Part shown: positions 43,909 through 52,665 of the stretch, in pieces | Position numbering within the stretch: the stretch's first letter is position 1 | Layout: each line of letters opens with the position of its first letter | NCBI RefSeq assembly: GCF_042219825.1 | Contig: NZ_JBHJHQ010000001.1 | Span: 124,001 to 188,000 of the forward strand | DNA: 64,000 bases | From: JBHJHP01 sp042219825 | Lineage (GTDB): Bacteria > Bacteroidota > Bacteroidia > Bacteroidales > UBA5342 | Direction: 5' to 3' | Notes under the pieces: generated by a model | What the model saw: only the letters and a program-made list of their open reading frames with translations | The model's database searches: none | Told to the model about the DNA's origin: nothing | Position numbers and translations under genes: made by a program

Positions 43909-46374
43909 CTATTCAGTTTCCTTATACGGTATCTCATAATAAGGTTGATCCGGTGTAAAATCAACTGCCAGCTGATCGAGAATTATACCGGTTTGGTTCA
44001 CCCAGATACGAATGATATGCGGGCCAATATGTTTGGCATGTGATGGCACTTTAATAATCTGACTGTTACGAAGCGTATTTATTTTCCATTCTTTGCTGCG
44101 TCCCCATGTATTCAGGTCAAAAGTCTGAACCGGTAAATTATCTACCCGCACACTGATTTTCTGATCGTACGTGTTCGAGTGGGTAGGCAGACATCTGATC
44201 TCCAGTTCAAAGTCTCCTTTTACAGGTGCATTAAAGCTGTATTCAATCCAGGGCATCATGTCTGCATCAAACGTGGTTGTTTTAAATGGCATTAGTGTGA
44301 CGGCACTGTTGCTGTATCCAAGGCCTGAAATACTTTCCCAGCGATAGTTTTCTTCATTGTCGTAGTTCACATAATCGCTGGCCTGAATAAAGATGCGTTG
44401 CGGTGTTTTGTCTGTATCTTTAAATGCTTCCTGAACCTCACTTTCAGGCCAGTCCGGCATTTTATAAACATTCAGGTTCCGGGGACTCATACTCATCATC
44501 AGGTCCCACTTGCCACCACTCATCGCTTTATTGTAAAATGAAGTAATTGTCTTTATTTCATCATACGATGCCTTGCTTTGTTCCAGTAAAGCCTGACGTT
44601 TAACAGGAACATCACTTTCCATGGCCAGCTGGTAATACATAAATTTGCGGTTCATGAGTGCCGCTCCTTTTACAGGGTATTCCACCAGTTGAAACCAGGC
44701 ATCTTTACGGTTGCCTGGAATATTTGGTTTTATTTCCTCCAGTTTTTTGACCAGGTCTTCATATAGTTTCAAACGCCGTTTTTGTTCTTCCGGATTGAAT
44801 TCTGACGGATGAACCGGAGTGCTTGGTTCCGTTTGGCTCCAACCCATATATTCAGGTTTTCTGAGAAATGAAAGACGGTAATACTCATTCATCACATCTG
44901 TAACTGTCTCAGCTACTTTGTTGCCAAATTCACGGTTCGCCCAATGCAACATGTGGTTTCTGAGATTGGTATTATCATATGCATTTACATTCCATGCCAG
45001 ATCGAGAAACAGTTCCATGTTGTACTCTGCAGGTTTCAGGTCACCCACATTGGCAATCCAGATGCGGTCAGCACCATTTTCATATGCTTTTTTCATTTCC
45101 TGCCAGATGAGTGCCGGCTGGGTAGTGGAGAGCCACAAATAATCATGAGGACGTCCCCAATAGCTAAGGTGGTAATACACACCGCTTGAACCAGAACGTT
45201 TATTTTCTTCATCATTGCTTAATCGTCTGATATACCCGTAGTTGTCATCGCACCACATAATGGTGACATCATCCGGTATTTTCATCCCCTTATTGTACAG
45301 ATCCAGAACTTCTTTATACAGTACCACGGTTTGTGGGATATCCTTAATATCTTTTTGTTTTGAATCCTTAAGCATTTGACGCTGTGTATCTATAATCTGC
45401 TCCAGCATTTTAACCTGTGCTGAATCCGAACTGCCACCCTGCATTTTTCCATCATGAATGCCCCGCATACCCAGCGTGAAAATATTCTCGGCACCACTTA
45501 CATCGTTAACACGATCCTGCCAGTAATCACAAACAGCTCCCTGATTGGTGAAGAAATTATAGTCTCCGTAAAGCTTATGATCCCATTCATCCACATTGTT
45601 GCGTAACATAGGTTCGCAATGCGAAGTGCCTACCACAATATGGTACTTTTTTGCCATCTCGTTGTTCCCTGGAATTTTGTAAAAGGCTTTTGTACAGGAG
45701 TGCATGGCTGGCCATAGGGTATTGGCTTTGAGCCGGAGCAACAGCTGGAAAATCTTTTCATAGGTTTTAGGACCGATATCACCGGTTTCCGGTTCAAATG
45801 TTTTAGCAGCCCACGGTTGTAGTCCCCAATCCTCATCATTCAAAAAGATACCTCTGTATTTAACAGACGGACCTTCAGTATAGCCTTGTTCAGGCAATGA
45901 AAGGTGCAGCGAATCCTTTTTGGTCAAATTCACATCTGCCCACCATTTCCAGGGTGAGATACCCAGTTTTTCTGCTACGTCAAATACTCCGTAGACTGTT
46001 CCCCTGATATCACTTCCTGCAATTACCAGGTTATTTTTTTGTACATCAACATGAAATGTTTCCCAACGTCCATCAACGCCGCTGATATGATTTTGTTTGA
46101 AAGTTTTAATCAGATCATCCGAAACCTGTCCGACGACAATTCCTTTTCCGGTCGGCATGTTGGTTGTTGCTTCAACACTGACCTCAGAACCGGTAATGTT
46201 ATGCACATCCGTCGCAAAATCGTTTACTGCCCATAGAATCAGAGAGTCTGCCTTAGGATCAACATAAATAGTTAATGGCTTGTCGTGTGATGCCACCAGT
46301 ATGCTTGTGGTATTTTGTTTTGAATGGCATCCAAAGAGCACTATTGCAAAGATGAAAATGAAAATTTGCTTCAT
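43909..46374 (-). CDS. Glycoside hydrolase family 115 (xylan alpha-glucuronidase), lipoprotein
   Basis: An 821-aa exported enzyme. The signal has lipobox LFGC (Cys16), so it is anchored at the envelope. GH115 features are LGISPWKWWADVNL, a block at about 175-215 with YRGIFLNDEDWGLQPWAAKT and LRLKANTLWPAMH, then GTSHCEPMLRNN and FTLGMRGIHDGKM, and later MWCDDNYGYIRRLS. The C-terminal domain (about 640-820) is beta-rich. GH115 enzymes remove (4-O-methyl-)glucuronic acid from internal or terminal xylose of glucuronoxylan. No SusC/SusD pair is adjacent. A -7 box lies about 26 bp upstream of the start codon. Confidence 0.92.
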   Translation of the reverse strand: MKQIFIFIFAIVLFGCHSKQNTTSILVASHDKPLTIYVDPKADSLILWAVNDFATDVHNITGSEVSVEATTNMPTGKGIVVGQVSDDLIKTFKQNHISGVDGRWETFHVDVQKNNLVIAGSDIRGTVYGVFDVAEKLGISPWKWWADVNLTKKDSLHLSLPEQGYTEGPSVKYRGIFLNDEDWGLQPWAAKTFEPETGDIGPKTYEKIFQLLLRLKANTLWPAMHSCTKAFYKIPGNNEMAKKYHIVVGTSHCEPMLRNNVDEWDHKLYGDYNFFTNQGAVCDYWQDRVNDVSGAENIFTLGMRGIHDGKMQGGSSDSAQVKMLEQIIDTQRQMLKDSKQKDIKDIPQTVVLYKEVLDLYNKGMKIPDDVTIMWCDDNYGYIRRLSNDEENKRSGSSGVYYHLSYWGRPHDYLWLSTTQPALIWQEMKKAYENGADRIWIANVGDLKPAEYNMELFLDLAWNVNAYDNTNLRNHMLHWANREFGNKVAETVTDVMNEYYRLSFLRKPEYMGWSQTEPSTPVHPSEFNPEEQKRRLKLYEDLVKKLEEIKPNIPGNRKDAWFQLVEYPVKGAALMNRKFMYYQLAMESDVPVKRQALLEQSKASYDEIKTITSFYNKAMSGGKWDLMMSMSPRNLNVYKMPDWPESEVQEAFKDTDKTPQRIFIQASDYVNYDNEENYRWESISGLGYSNSAVTLMPFKTTTFDADMMPWIEYSFNAPVKGDFELEIRCLPTHSNTYDQKISVRVDNLPVQTFDLNTWGRSKEWKINTLRNSQIIKVPSHAKHIGPHIIRIWVNQTGIILDQLAVDFTPDQPYYEIPYKETE

Positions 46375-46399
46375 AATATACGGGATTCTTTAGTGGTCA

Positions 46400-46407
46400 C
46401 AAAGATA
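46400..46407 (-). promoter_or_regulatory. -7 box of the GH115 promoter
   Basis: The minus strand reads TATCTTTG, an exact TAnnTTTG match, giving a leader of about 20 nt. No TTG is found at the -33 position, suggesting activator dependence. Confidence 0.5.
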
Positions 46408-46631
46408 CTAAAATCATGGGGAGATAAAATTTTAGTTGAACTCATGCACATGTCTTTTTAACAAGTTTTGTAGATTAAAAGTGAAAACCGCAGTAATTAG
46501 TAAGTAAAAGGAATTGAAATCCTATTAGTAATATTTTAAAGAGAAATAAAACGAAATAAAGATCACTAATATATTCTGATGTATGGATAAATTTATACTT
46601 TAGTGTAAATTTATCTGAATTCAAATTAACT

Positions 46632-47381
46632 ATGTACTCTAAAATTACTGTTTTATTACTGATAATTTTTTTCTTTAATTTTTTTGAATCTGCAGGACAA
46701 AAAATCAAACATAAAACAACGAGAGATTTATTTACTATTGAGCAGTATTCAGTAGATAAAAAAACAAAATTAAAGCAGGGCAAATATTTAAAGTTAAATA
46801 TTGAAACTAAGGATACACTGGTTTCCGGTTACTATGTTTCCGGTAAACGTACCGGTATCTGGGATTATTACGGATTTGTGGGAGAGGTTTATTATTCGTA
46901 TGATTACGATAATGACTCCATTGTGTATGAATGTGATGTACTATCGCATATAGATTCTTTTTTTATTGATGTGGGTGATAATGTTTTTGATCTGCAAGTA
47001 GTTGACAGGCCAGCTATAGTTGAAGGTGCGTTAGTAGATTTAAATACAGACATTTTGAAAATTCTTATTATTGATCCGTTTGAATCTCTGACGATTAAAA
47101 ATGATTTTATTATGGCAGCTTTAACAATAGATAAAAAGGGCGATATGGTGAAGGTAGATCTTGTTAAAGGTTTGAATGAAAAACTTGATAAGGATATCTT
47201 GAATTCGCTTAATAGGATAGAAACAAAATGGCTGCCAGCTATAAAAAATAACAAATCAATTAGTTCACGGGTATACGTATGCATACATTTTTATCATAAT
47301 GGGAGAACTGTGTTTCAACAAAAAAACATTGTTCCAATGTTTAATCCATATACTATTCACATTAATTGTTATATTAACTAA
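46632..47381 (+). CDS. Exported protein with TonB C-terminal-like domain
   Basis: A 249-aa protein with an N-terminal signal peptide (hydrophobic ILLLIIFFFNFFESAGQ). The region around 45-75 (GKYLKLNIETKDTLVSGYYVSGKRTGIWDYYG) has the pattern of MORN/YwqK-type repeats. The C-terminal ~85 residues (AALTIDKKGDMVKVDLVKGL, LNRIETKWLPAIKNNKSI, VYVCIHFY) match the Bacteroidota version of the TonB_C fold. There is no proline-rich periplasmic span and no typical TonB transmembrane anchor, so a role as energy transducer is doubtful. It could be a periplasmic or cell-surface binding protein. The next gene starts 36 bp later in the same direction. Confidence 0.6.
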   Translation: MYSKITVLLLIIFFFNFFESAGQKIKHKTTRDLFTIEQYSVDKKTKLKQGKYLKLNIETKDTLVSGYYVSGKRTGIWDYYGFVGEVYYSYDYDNDSIVYECDVLSHIDSFFIDVGDNVFDLQVVDRPAIVEGALVDLNTDILKILIIDPFESLTIKNDFIMAALTIDKKGDMVKVDLVKGLNEKLDKDILNSLNRIETKWLPAIKNNKSISSRVYVCIHFYHNGRTVFQQKNIVPMFNPYTIHINCYIN

Positions 47382-47417
47382 TCGTATATCTTGGGTTTGT
47401 GCTTAAAATGTAGATAC

Positions 47418-48131
47418 ATGGTTCATTTTCGTCAGTTGTTTTTGTTGTTTGTTTTATTTTTATTTATTTCTGTTGAAGCCACAGATCTTCCTGAAAGCAA
47501 TCTGTCTAAAAAGGTGGTAAAGGAGTGGACACCAAAACTCACAAAAGAGATGGACGCCAAAGGTCTGGTTTTCGGTTCAGAACTTTTTATCCGCATATTC
47601 AAAGCCAGCAAAGAACTGGAGGTCTGGGTAAAAACAGATTCACTGTTTGAATTATTTAAAACGTACAAAATATGCACATATGGCTGGAAAGGTCTGGGAC
47701 CTAAGACTAAACAGGGGGATGGTTATGCGCCAGAAGGTTTTTATTTTGTAGTACCGGCTTCCCTGAATCCCTGGAGCAGTTACCATTTGGCGTTTAACCT
47801 TGGGTATCCTAACGCGTATGACCGCGCACATCACTCCACCGGCGGGTCTTTAATGGTGCATGGTTCCTGTGCATCCATCGGATGCTATGCCATGACCGAT
47901 AAGCGTATTGAAGAGATTTATACGATGCTGCATTCTGCGTTTAAAAACGGTCAGCCGTTTATACGTGTTCATATTTCCCCGTTCAGGATGACAGAAAAGG
48001 CATTGAAAAAGCATGAGGCATCAAAATGGTATGATTTCTGGCTGAACCTTAAAACCGGCTATGACTATTTTGAAACGAGAAAAATACCTCCAAATGTGGA
48101 GGTAAAATTGGGTAAATATGTGTTTGAATAA
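47418..48131 (+). CDS. L,D-transpeptidase family protein (YafK-like)
   Basis: A 237-aa exported YkuD-domain protein; ATG 47418 gives a signal peptide ending ISVEAT, and the TTG at 47391 is rejected. The catalytic motif is SLMVHGSCASIGCYAM: the His and the final Cys (HGxxxxxGC) are the essential residues of L,D-transpeptidases. The long approach ...GDGYAPEGFYFV and a C-terminal extension after the YkuD domain (RIEEIYTMLHSAFKNGQPFI) resemble E. coli YafK/DpaA, which cuts Braun-type lipoprotein from peptidoglycan. Here it may edit peptidoglycan cross-links or attached proteins. A palindromic repeat immediately follows the stop. Confidence 0.85.
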   Translation: MVHFRQLFLLFVLFLFISVEATDLPESNLSKKVVKEWTPKLTKEMDAKGLVFGSELFIRIFKASKELEVWVKTDSLFELFKTYKICTYGWKGLGPKTKQGDGYAPEGFYFVVPASLNPWSSYHLAFNLGYPNAYDRAHHSTGGSLMVHGSCASIGCYAMTDKRIEEIYTMLHSAFKNGQPFIRVHISPFRMTEKALKKHEASKWYDFWLNLKTGYDYFETRKIPPNVEVKLGKYVFE

Positions 48132-48164
48132 AAAGTCATAGCCCGACTTTAAGCCGGACCTGAC
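48132..48164. repeat. Short palindromic repeat, copy 1
   Basis: The sequence AAAGTCATAGCCCGACTTTA, continuing AGCCGGACCTGAC, matches the copy at 49477-49511 with few changes. It lies between the convergent L,D-transpeptidase and lipoprotein genes. Confidence 0.6.
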
Positions 48165-48172
48165 ATACGTAC

Positions 48173-49417
48173 CTAACCTACTGCACGAATTATTTTTTTA
48201 CGGGTTAGTAAATTCTCATTCATTTCATAATATTCAATGGCATATTTTCCAAGTCCAAAACCAATTTCACAATCTGATTCACCGGGTTGGGTTACCCAGA
48301 ATTCCTGGAAACGATCTGAAAATAAGCCCCATTCCCAATGGGAATCCTGATCAAATAACCAAAATAATTCACCCGTTCCAACGCTTTTAAGAGTATATGT
48401 ACCGTCGTCATTGTAAATGGTATCATAGGGAATTTTTGTAATCACAATCTTTAAAGCTGTATTTTCTTTCAAATCTGCTAACAGGGAGTAAGTATGACGA
48501 ATTCCCCTGTAACCGTTTGCTGCTATTGTATCAATACCAGGATCCAGCACATTTAATCCGTGACTTCCGGTTTTTGGATAGCTGATTAATGTATCCAGTA
48601 AAGAATATTCTGTTTCGGTTATAAACTGATTTATATAATGTTTAAAATCAGGAATTTCCAGGGGCGTTATTTTTTTAGCAAACGTGTTTTTGAGATTTGC
48701 TGAAATTTCATCGGCGCTGATGTAATATACATACTTTAAAAGGTCTGAACCTATGGCTGGATTATCGATTTTACCATCTGTTTGTAAATCTGCCCTTATG
48801 TCGGAAAGTAATACGGGTAAATCATTTTCAGCTCTGTAGCTTAATAATATCGCATTAATGGCCATTAGTTTGCCGCTGTCATCATACTTTCCAAACATGT
48901 TCAATTGTTCTGAATTGACTGAACTTGCGTTAATATTAAACAGAGATAGAATTTCGTTTTGTGCCTGGGATTTAGCTTCCTTAAATGTTTTGCCATTTTT
49001 AAAAAGTTGTAGCACTCTGGGCACTTCTAAATGAGTGATAATATTTATGTTAGTGCTGGTTGATTCAGATAAGTTTACTATCGCTTCAAGGGTTATTTGC
49101 TTATCGGATATTTTACCACTTGATTCATTAAAATAATATCCCTGAGCCGATAGTTTTACAAATGTGGTATCCAAAGGGATATCTGCAATAGAAAATGTTC
49201 CCAGGTTATCTAAAATGTCAGTACTGAAAATATTCCCGGTAGGATTAAGGTTTTGATCCAATTCATAAATGGTAACTGTACCACCGGAAATAAAAGGTCC
49301 TTTTTGTGCATATCCCTGAACAGAATGTTGTGTTTTTACCTCATCCTGGTATTCATCACAACTGTAAAGCACTAACAAAAATGATAGTAAACTAAATAAA
49401 AAAAGATTTTTTTTCAT
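48173..49417 (-). CDS. Lipoprotein of unknown function (KGPFISGGTV motif)
   Basis: A 414-aa lipoprotein with lipobox LYSC (Cys20). The first ~100 mature residues contain QKGPFISGGTVTIYELDQNL and a following DNLGTFSIADIPL. This pattern of a carboxypeptidase-regulatory/transthyretin-like beta-sandwich at the N-terminus is common in lipoproteins from Bacteroidota and Fibrobacteres. The middle is helical (about 125-270, LFKNGKTFKEAKSQAQNEIL); the end is beta-rich. I do not recognise an enzyme. The gene is bracketed by two copies of a short palindromic repeat. Confidence 0.6.
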   Translation of the reverse strand: MKKNLFLFSLLSFLLVLYSCDEYQDEVKTQHSVQGYAQKGPFISGGTVTIYELDQNLNPTGNIFSTDILDNLGTFSIADIPLDTTFVKLSAQGYYFNESSGKISDKQITLEAIVNLSESTSTNINIITHLEVPRVLQLFKNGKTFKEAKSQAQNEILSLFNINASSVNSEQLNMFGKYDDSGKLMAINAILLSYRAENDLPVLLSDIRADLQTDGKIDNPAIGSDLLKYVYYISADEISANLKNTFAKKITPLEIPDFKHYINQFITETEYSLLDTLISYPKTGSHGLNVLDPGIDTIAANGYRGIRHTYSLLADLKENTALKIVITKIPYDTIYNDDGTYTLKSVGTGELFWLFDQDSHWEWGLFSDRFQEFWVTQPGESDCEIGFGLGKYAIEYYEMNENLLTRKKIIRAVG

Positions 49418-49476
49418 GGTAATGGATAATTAAATTTTTTAATAAAGTAACAAACAGGTATATAAAACAGGAAATT

Positions 49477-49511
49477 AAAAGTCACAGTCCGACTTTAAGA
49501 CGGACCGCGAC
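49477..49511. repeat. Short palindromic repeat, copy 2
   Basis: AAAAGTCACAGTCCGACTTT, continuing AAGACGGACCGCGAC, with perfect arms GTCCG (49487-49491) and CGGAC (49501-49505). It lies between the trpB stop and the lipoprotein gene and may also end trpB transcription. Confidence 0.6.
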
Positions 49512-49521
49512 TGAGAACAAT

Positions 49522-50736
49522 TTATTTTTTTCTGTTTTCCGGTAAACCATATGTGTCAACCACATAGTCGAGATCTTTATCACCACGGCCACTGAGGTTA
49601 ACCAGAATGGATTTTTGCGGATATTTCTGAGCCAGTTTAATGGCATAAGCTACTGCATGCGAACTTTCCAGAGCCGGAATGATACCTTCCAGACGACTCA
49701 GTTCATAAAATGCATCAATACATTCAGCATCGTTGATTACATCGTAGTTCACCTTTTTCAGCTCTTTTAGCATGCTGTGTTCCGGTCCAACCCCGGGATA
49801 GTCCAGACCACTGGCGCAGGAATATACAGGTGCAGGTTCTCCTTTTTCATCCTGCAGCATCAGACATTTAAAGCCATGAATAACACCAGGCTTTCCAAGT
49901 GTCATGGTTGCGGCATGTTCGCCCGGATCCAATGATCTTCCGGATGGTTCAACGCCCCATATTGTTACGTCATCATCATCAAGAAAAGCAGAGAATAATC
50001 CCATGGCGTTGCTTCCGCCACCGACACAGGCAACTACATGATCAGGCAGCTCACCTGTCATATCCATGAACTGATCTTTGGCTTCAATTCCTACCACGCG
50101 CTGAAAATCACGTACCATCATCGGGAATGGGTGAGGTCCTACAACGGAACCAATACAATAGATTGAGTTAATGGGATCTTCCAGATATTTAACAAATGCA
50201 GAATCCACCGCTTCCTTAAGGGTTTTTAAGCCATGCGTAACCGGAACGACTGTAGCGCCCAGAATTTCCATTCTTACTACATTAGGGTGTTCCTTGGCGA
50301 TGTCAACTTCGCCCATGTGGATTTCGCATTCCAGACCAAAATAAGCAGCAGCTGTTGCCAGTGCTACACCATGTTGTCCGGCTCCCGTTTCAGCAATCAG
50401 TTTCTTTTTACCCATGTATTTTGCAAGAAGCGCTTCACCCATACAATGGTTGAGTTTATGGGCACCTGAATGGTTAAGATCTTCCCGCTTCAGGTATATG
50501 CGGCCTCCGTATTTTTCAGACAAACGGTTGCAGTAGTAAACCGGCGTTGGCCTTCCCTGGTAATGTTTTCTGATGCTTCTTAGTTCGGATATAAATTTGT
50601 GAGATTTGCTGATGGAGAAGTAGGCGTTATTGATCTTCTTCATTTCTTCTGCTATTTCAGGCGGAACAAATGCACCACCATACTCTCCGAAATATCCCTC
50701 TTCGTTGGGATATGTTTTAAAATAATTTTCCTGCAT
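49522..50736 (-). CDS. trpB: Tryptophan synthase beta subunit-like enzyme (orphan TrpB)
   Basis: A 404-aa PLP enzyme that would condense indole and serine to tryptophan. The active-site lysine is Lys94 in SGAHKLNH and the general acid/base Glu116 in IAETGAGQHG; the PLP phosphate loop is GGGSNAMG, and SGRGDKDLDY is at the C-terminus. These are all needed for activity. The GAHKLNH segment differs from the usual GAHKINN, and ECEIHMGEVDIAKEHPNVVRM differs from typical TrpB1. No trpA, trpC, trpD or trpE gene is near. A stand-alone TrpB of a divergent clade, possibly indole salvage or another beta-substitution, is the best reading. Confidence 0.88.
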   Translation of the reverse strand: MQENYFKTYPNEEGYFGEYGGAFVPPEIAEEMKKINNAYFSISKSHKFISELRSIRKHYQGRPTPVYYCNRLSEKYGGRIYLKREDLNHSGAHKLNHCMGEALLAKYMGKKKLIAETGAGQHGVALATAAAYFGLECEIHMGEVDIAKEHPNVVRMEILGATVVPVTHGLKTLKEAVDSAFVKYLEDPINSIYCIGSVVGPHPFPMMVRDFQRVVGIEAKDQFMDMTGELPDHVVACVGGGSNAMGLFSAFLDDDDVTIWGVEPSGRSLDPGEHAATMTLGKPGVIHGFKCLMLQDEKGEPAPVYSCASGLDYPGVGPEHSMLKELKKVNYDVINDAECIDAFYELSRLEGIIPALESSHAVAYAIKLAQKYPQKSILVNLSGRGDKDLDYVVDTYGLPENRKK

Positions 50737-51003
50737 GATGTTTCGAGTTAGATATATTGTGGCTAAAATAGCAAAATTTTGAAACCATCCTTTTTAAATG
50801 GGCAGCAAACTGTTTGAAAAATTGAGGTTTCGCGTTAATTTAGTAAGAATATAAATAGCCACATTGATGCTTAAGTTTCGGATGAACCGGAATTTGGGTC
50901 TGTTTTTTAATCTTTTGTTTATAAATTAATGCTTTACCGGATGTATTGGACTTTACTTTCGTTGCTAAATGTCATAACTTCGTTTCCCAATAATTCATAA
51001 TAC

Positions 51004-51034
51004 TTGGTGAATTATACAGGTTATATTAACTTTG
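51004..51034 (+). promoter_or_regulatory. Promoter of the IMP dehydrogenase gene
   Basis: TTG (51004-51006), a 20-bp spacer and TAACTTTG (51027-51034) match the Bacteroidota consensus. Transcription should begin near 51038, 26 nt before the ATG at 51064. The rest of the gap 50737-51003 is A+T-rich sequence in which I see nothing else. Confidence 0.75.
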
Positions 51035-51063
51035 CGCAATTTTTATTCAAAAGGTGGTACAAA

Positions 51064-52551
51064 ATGGCAATTTTCCTAGAAGAAATATCGAGAACATTCA
51101 GTGAATACTTACTGATTCCGGGCAGAACAACAAAAGCTTGTGTTCCGGATCAGGTATCATTAAAAGCTCCGTTGACAAAGTTTAAGAAAGGAGAGAACCC
51201 GGAACTGGAACTCAATGTTCCTGTAGTATCTGCAATCATGCAGTCTGTGAGTGATCATAACATGGCCATTGCCCTGGCACGGAACGGTGGATTATCATTC
51301 ATTTTCCAGTCACAGCCCATTAAGGATCAGGCTGATATGGTTCGACGCGTGAAGAAATACAAGGCCGGATATGTGGTGAGTGATTCTAACCTTACGCCTG
51401 AGAATACACTGAAAGATGTAATTGAGTTAAAGCAAAGAACCGGACACTCTACCTTAGGTATCACACACGATGGAACGCCAAACGGTAAATTATTAGGTGT
51501 GGTAACTGAACGTGATTACCGCTTAAGCCGTGATCCGATGGACAAGAAAGTGGCGGAATTTATGACACCGTTTTCAAAACTGGTAACCGGCCAGCTTGGA
51601 ATTTCTTTAACTGAAGCCAACGATATTATTTGGGAACACAAGCTAAACAGCCTTCCGATTATTGACAAGGATCAGAACCTGCAGTATTTTGTGTTCAGAA
51701 AAGATTACGACAGCCATAAGGAATATCCGCTGGAGCTAAGCGATACGAATAAAAAACTTTTGGTCGGTGCAGGTATCAATACCCGTGATTTTAAAGAACG
51801 TGTTCCCGCATTGATAGAAGCAGGTGTGGATATCATGTGTCTGGATTCATCGGATGGGTTTTCCGATTATCAGAAAGAAACCATTCAGTATATTAAAGAG
51901 ATGTACGGCGAAGATGTTAAAGTTGGTGCCGGAAATGTGGTGGATCGTGATGGATTCCTGTTTTTAGCCGAGGCCGGAGCTGATTTTGTAAAGGTTGGTA
52001 TTGGTGGCGGATCTATTTGTATTACCCGTGAACAGAAAGGAATTGGACGCGGGCAGGCAACTTCTATTATTGATGTGGCAAAGGCACGTGATGAGTATTT
52101 TGAGAAAACCGGTGTATATGTGCCAATCTGTTCAGATGGTGGTCTGGTGCAGGATTACCATATGGTTCTGGCACTGGCAATGGGAGCCGACTTCCTGATG
52201 ATGGGCCGCTATTTTGCCCGTTTCGATGAAAGCCCGACTCGTAAAATGATGGTAAACGGAAATTATGTGAAGGAATACTGGGGGGAAGGTTCAAACCGTG
52301 CACGTAACTGGCAACGCTATGATATGGGTGGCAGTGAAAATCTGAAATTTGAAGAAGGTGTTGACAGCTTTGTGCCGTATGCTGGTAAGTTGCGTGATAA
52401 CCTGGAGATGACATTGGGTAAAATTCGATCTACGATGTGCAGTTGTGGCGCAACATCCATCAGTGGACTTAAGAAAAGTGCAAAAATTACGTTGGTATCA
52501 TCTACCAGTATTGTAGAAGGTGGTGCTCATGATGTAATTATTAAGGAATAG
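51064..52551 (+). CDS. guaB: Inosine-5'-monophosphate dehydrogenase, divergent (Tritrichomonas-like) type
   Basis: A 495-aa enzyme making XMP from IMP with NAD+, the committed step to GMP. The start is fixed at ATG 51064, since the promoter lies between it and a TTG at 51004. The catalytic Cys319 is in GGGSICITREQKGIGRGQ, and the flap residues Arg418-Tyr419 are in RARNWQRYD. CBS domains occupy about residues 100-215 (with GKLLGVVTERDYRL and KLNSLPIID). The EYLLIPG start, GGGSICITREQKGIGRGQ and KITLVSSTSIVEGGAHDVI end closely resemble the IMPDH of the protist Tritrichomonas foetus, even in residue numbering, rather than the GPGSICTTR type of most bacteria. The gene has its own promoter and terminator. 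Confidence 0.93.
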   Translation: MAIFLEEISRTFSEYLLIPGRTTKACVPDQVSLKAPLTKFKKGENPELELNVPVVSAIMQSVSDHNMAIALARNGGLSFIFQSQPIKDQADMVRRVKKYKAGYVVSDSNLTPENTLKDVIELKQRTGHSTLGITHDGTPNGKLLGVVTERDYRLSRDPMDKKVAEFMTPFSKLVTGQLGISLTEANDIIWEHKLNSLPIIDKDQNLQYFVFRKDYDSHKEYPLELSDTNKKLLVGAGINTRDFKERVPALIEAGVDIMCLDSSDGFSDYQKETIQYIKEMYGEDVKVGAGNVVDRDGFLFLAEAGADFVKVGIGGGSICITREQKGIGRGQATSIIDVAKARDEYFEKTGVYVPICSDGGLVQDYHMVLALAMGADFLMMGRYFARFDESPTRKMMVNGNYVKEYWGEGSNRARNWQRYDMGGSENLKFEEGVDSFVPYAGKLRDNLEMTLGKIRSTMCSCGATSISGLKKSAKITLVSSTSIVEGGAHDVIIKE

Positions 52552-52573
52552 AAGAATTCTGATTCAGATATGG

Positions 52574-52603
52574 AAAGGAGTCCGAAGGGGCTCCTTTTTT
52601 TGT
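52574..52603 (+). terminator. guaB terminator
   Basis: AAAGGAG-TCC and GGG-CTCCTTT pair around a GAAG loop 22 bp past the stop and are followed by a long T run. Confidence 0.9.
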
Positions 52604-52665
52604 TTTTTGATGGTAGAATAATTTTATATAATTTAGATTTTTATTATACCCATCACGTTTAAGCA

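Noticed and set aside
50737..51063. tRNA or small RNA gene in the trpB-guaB gap
   Set aside because: No cloverleaf or conserved T-loop (GGTTCRA) could be formed; only the guaB promoter is recognisable.
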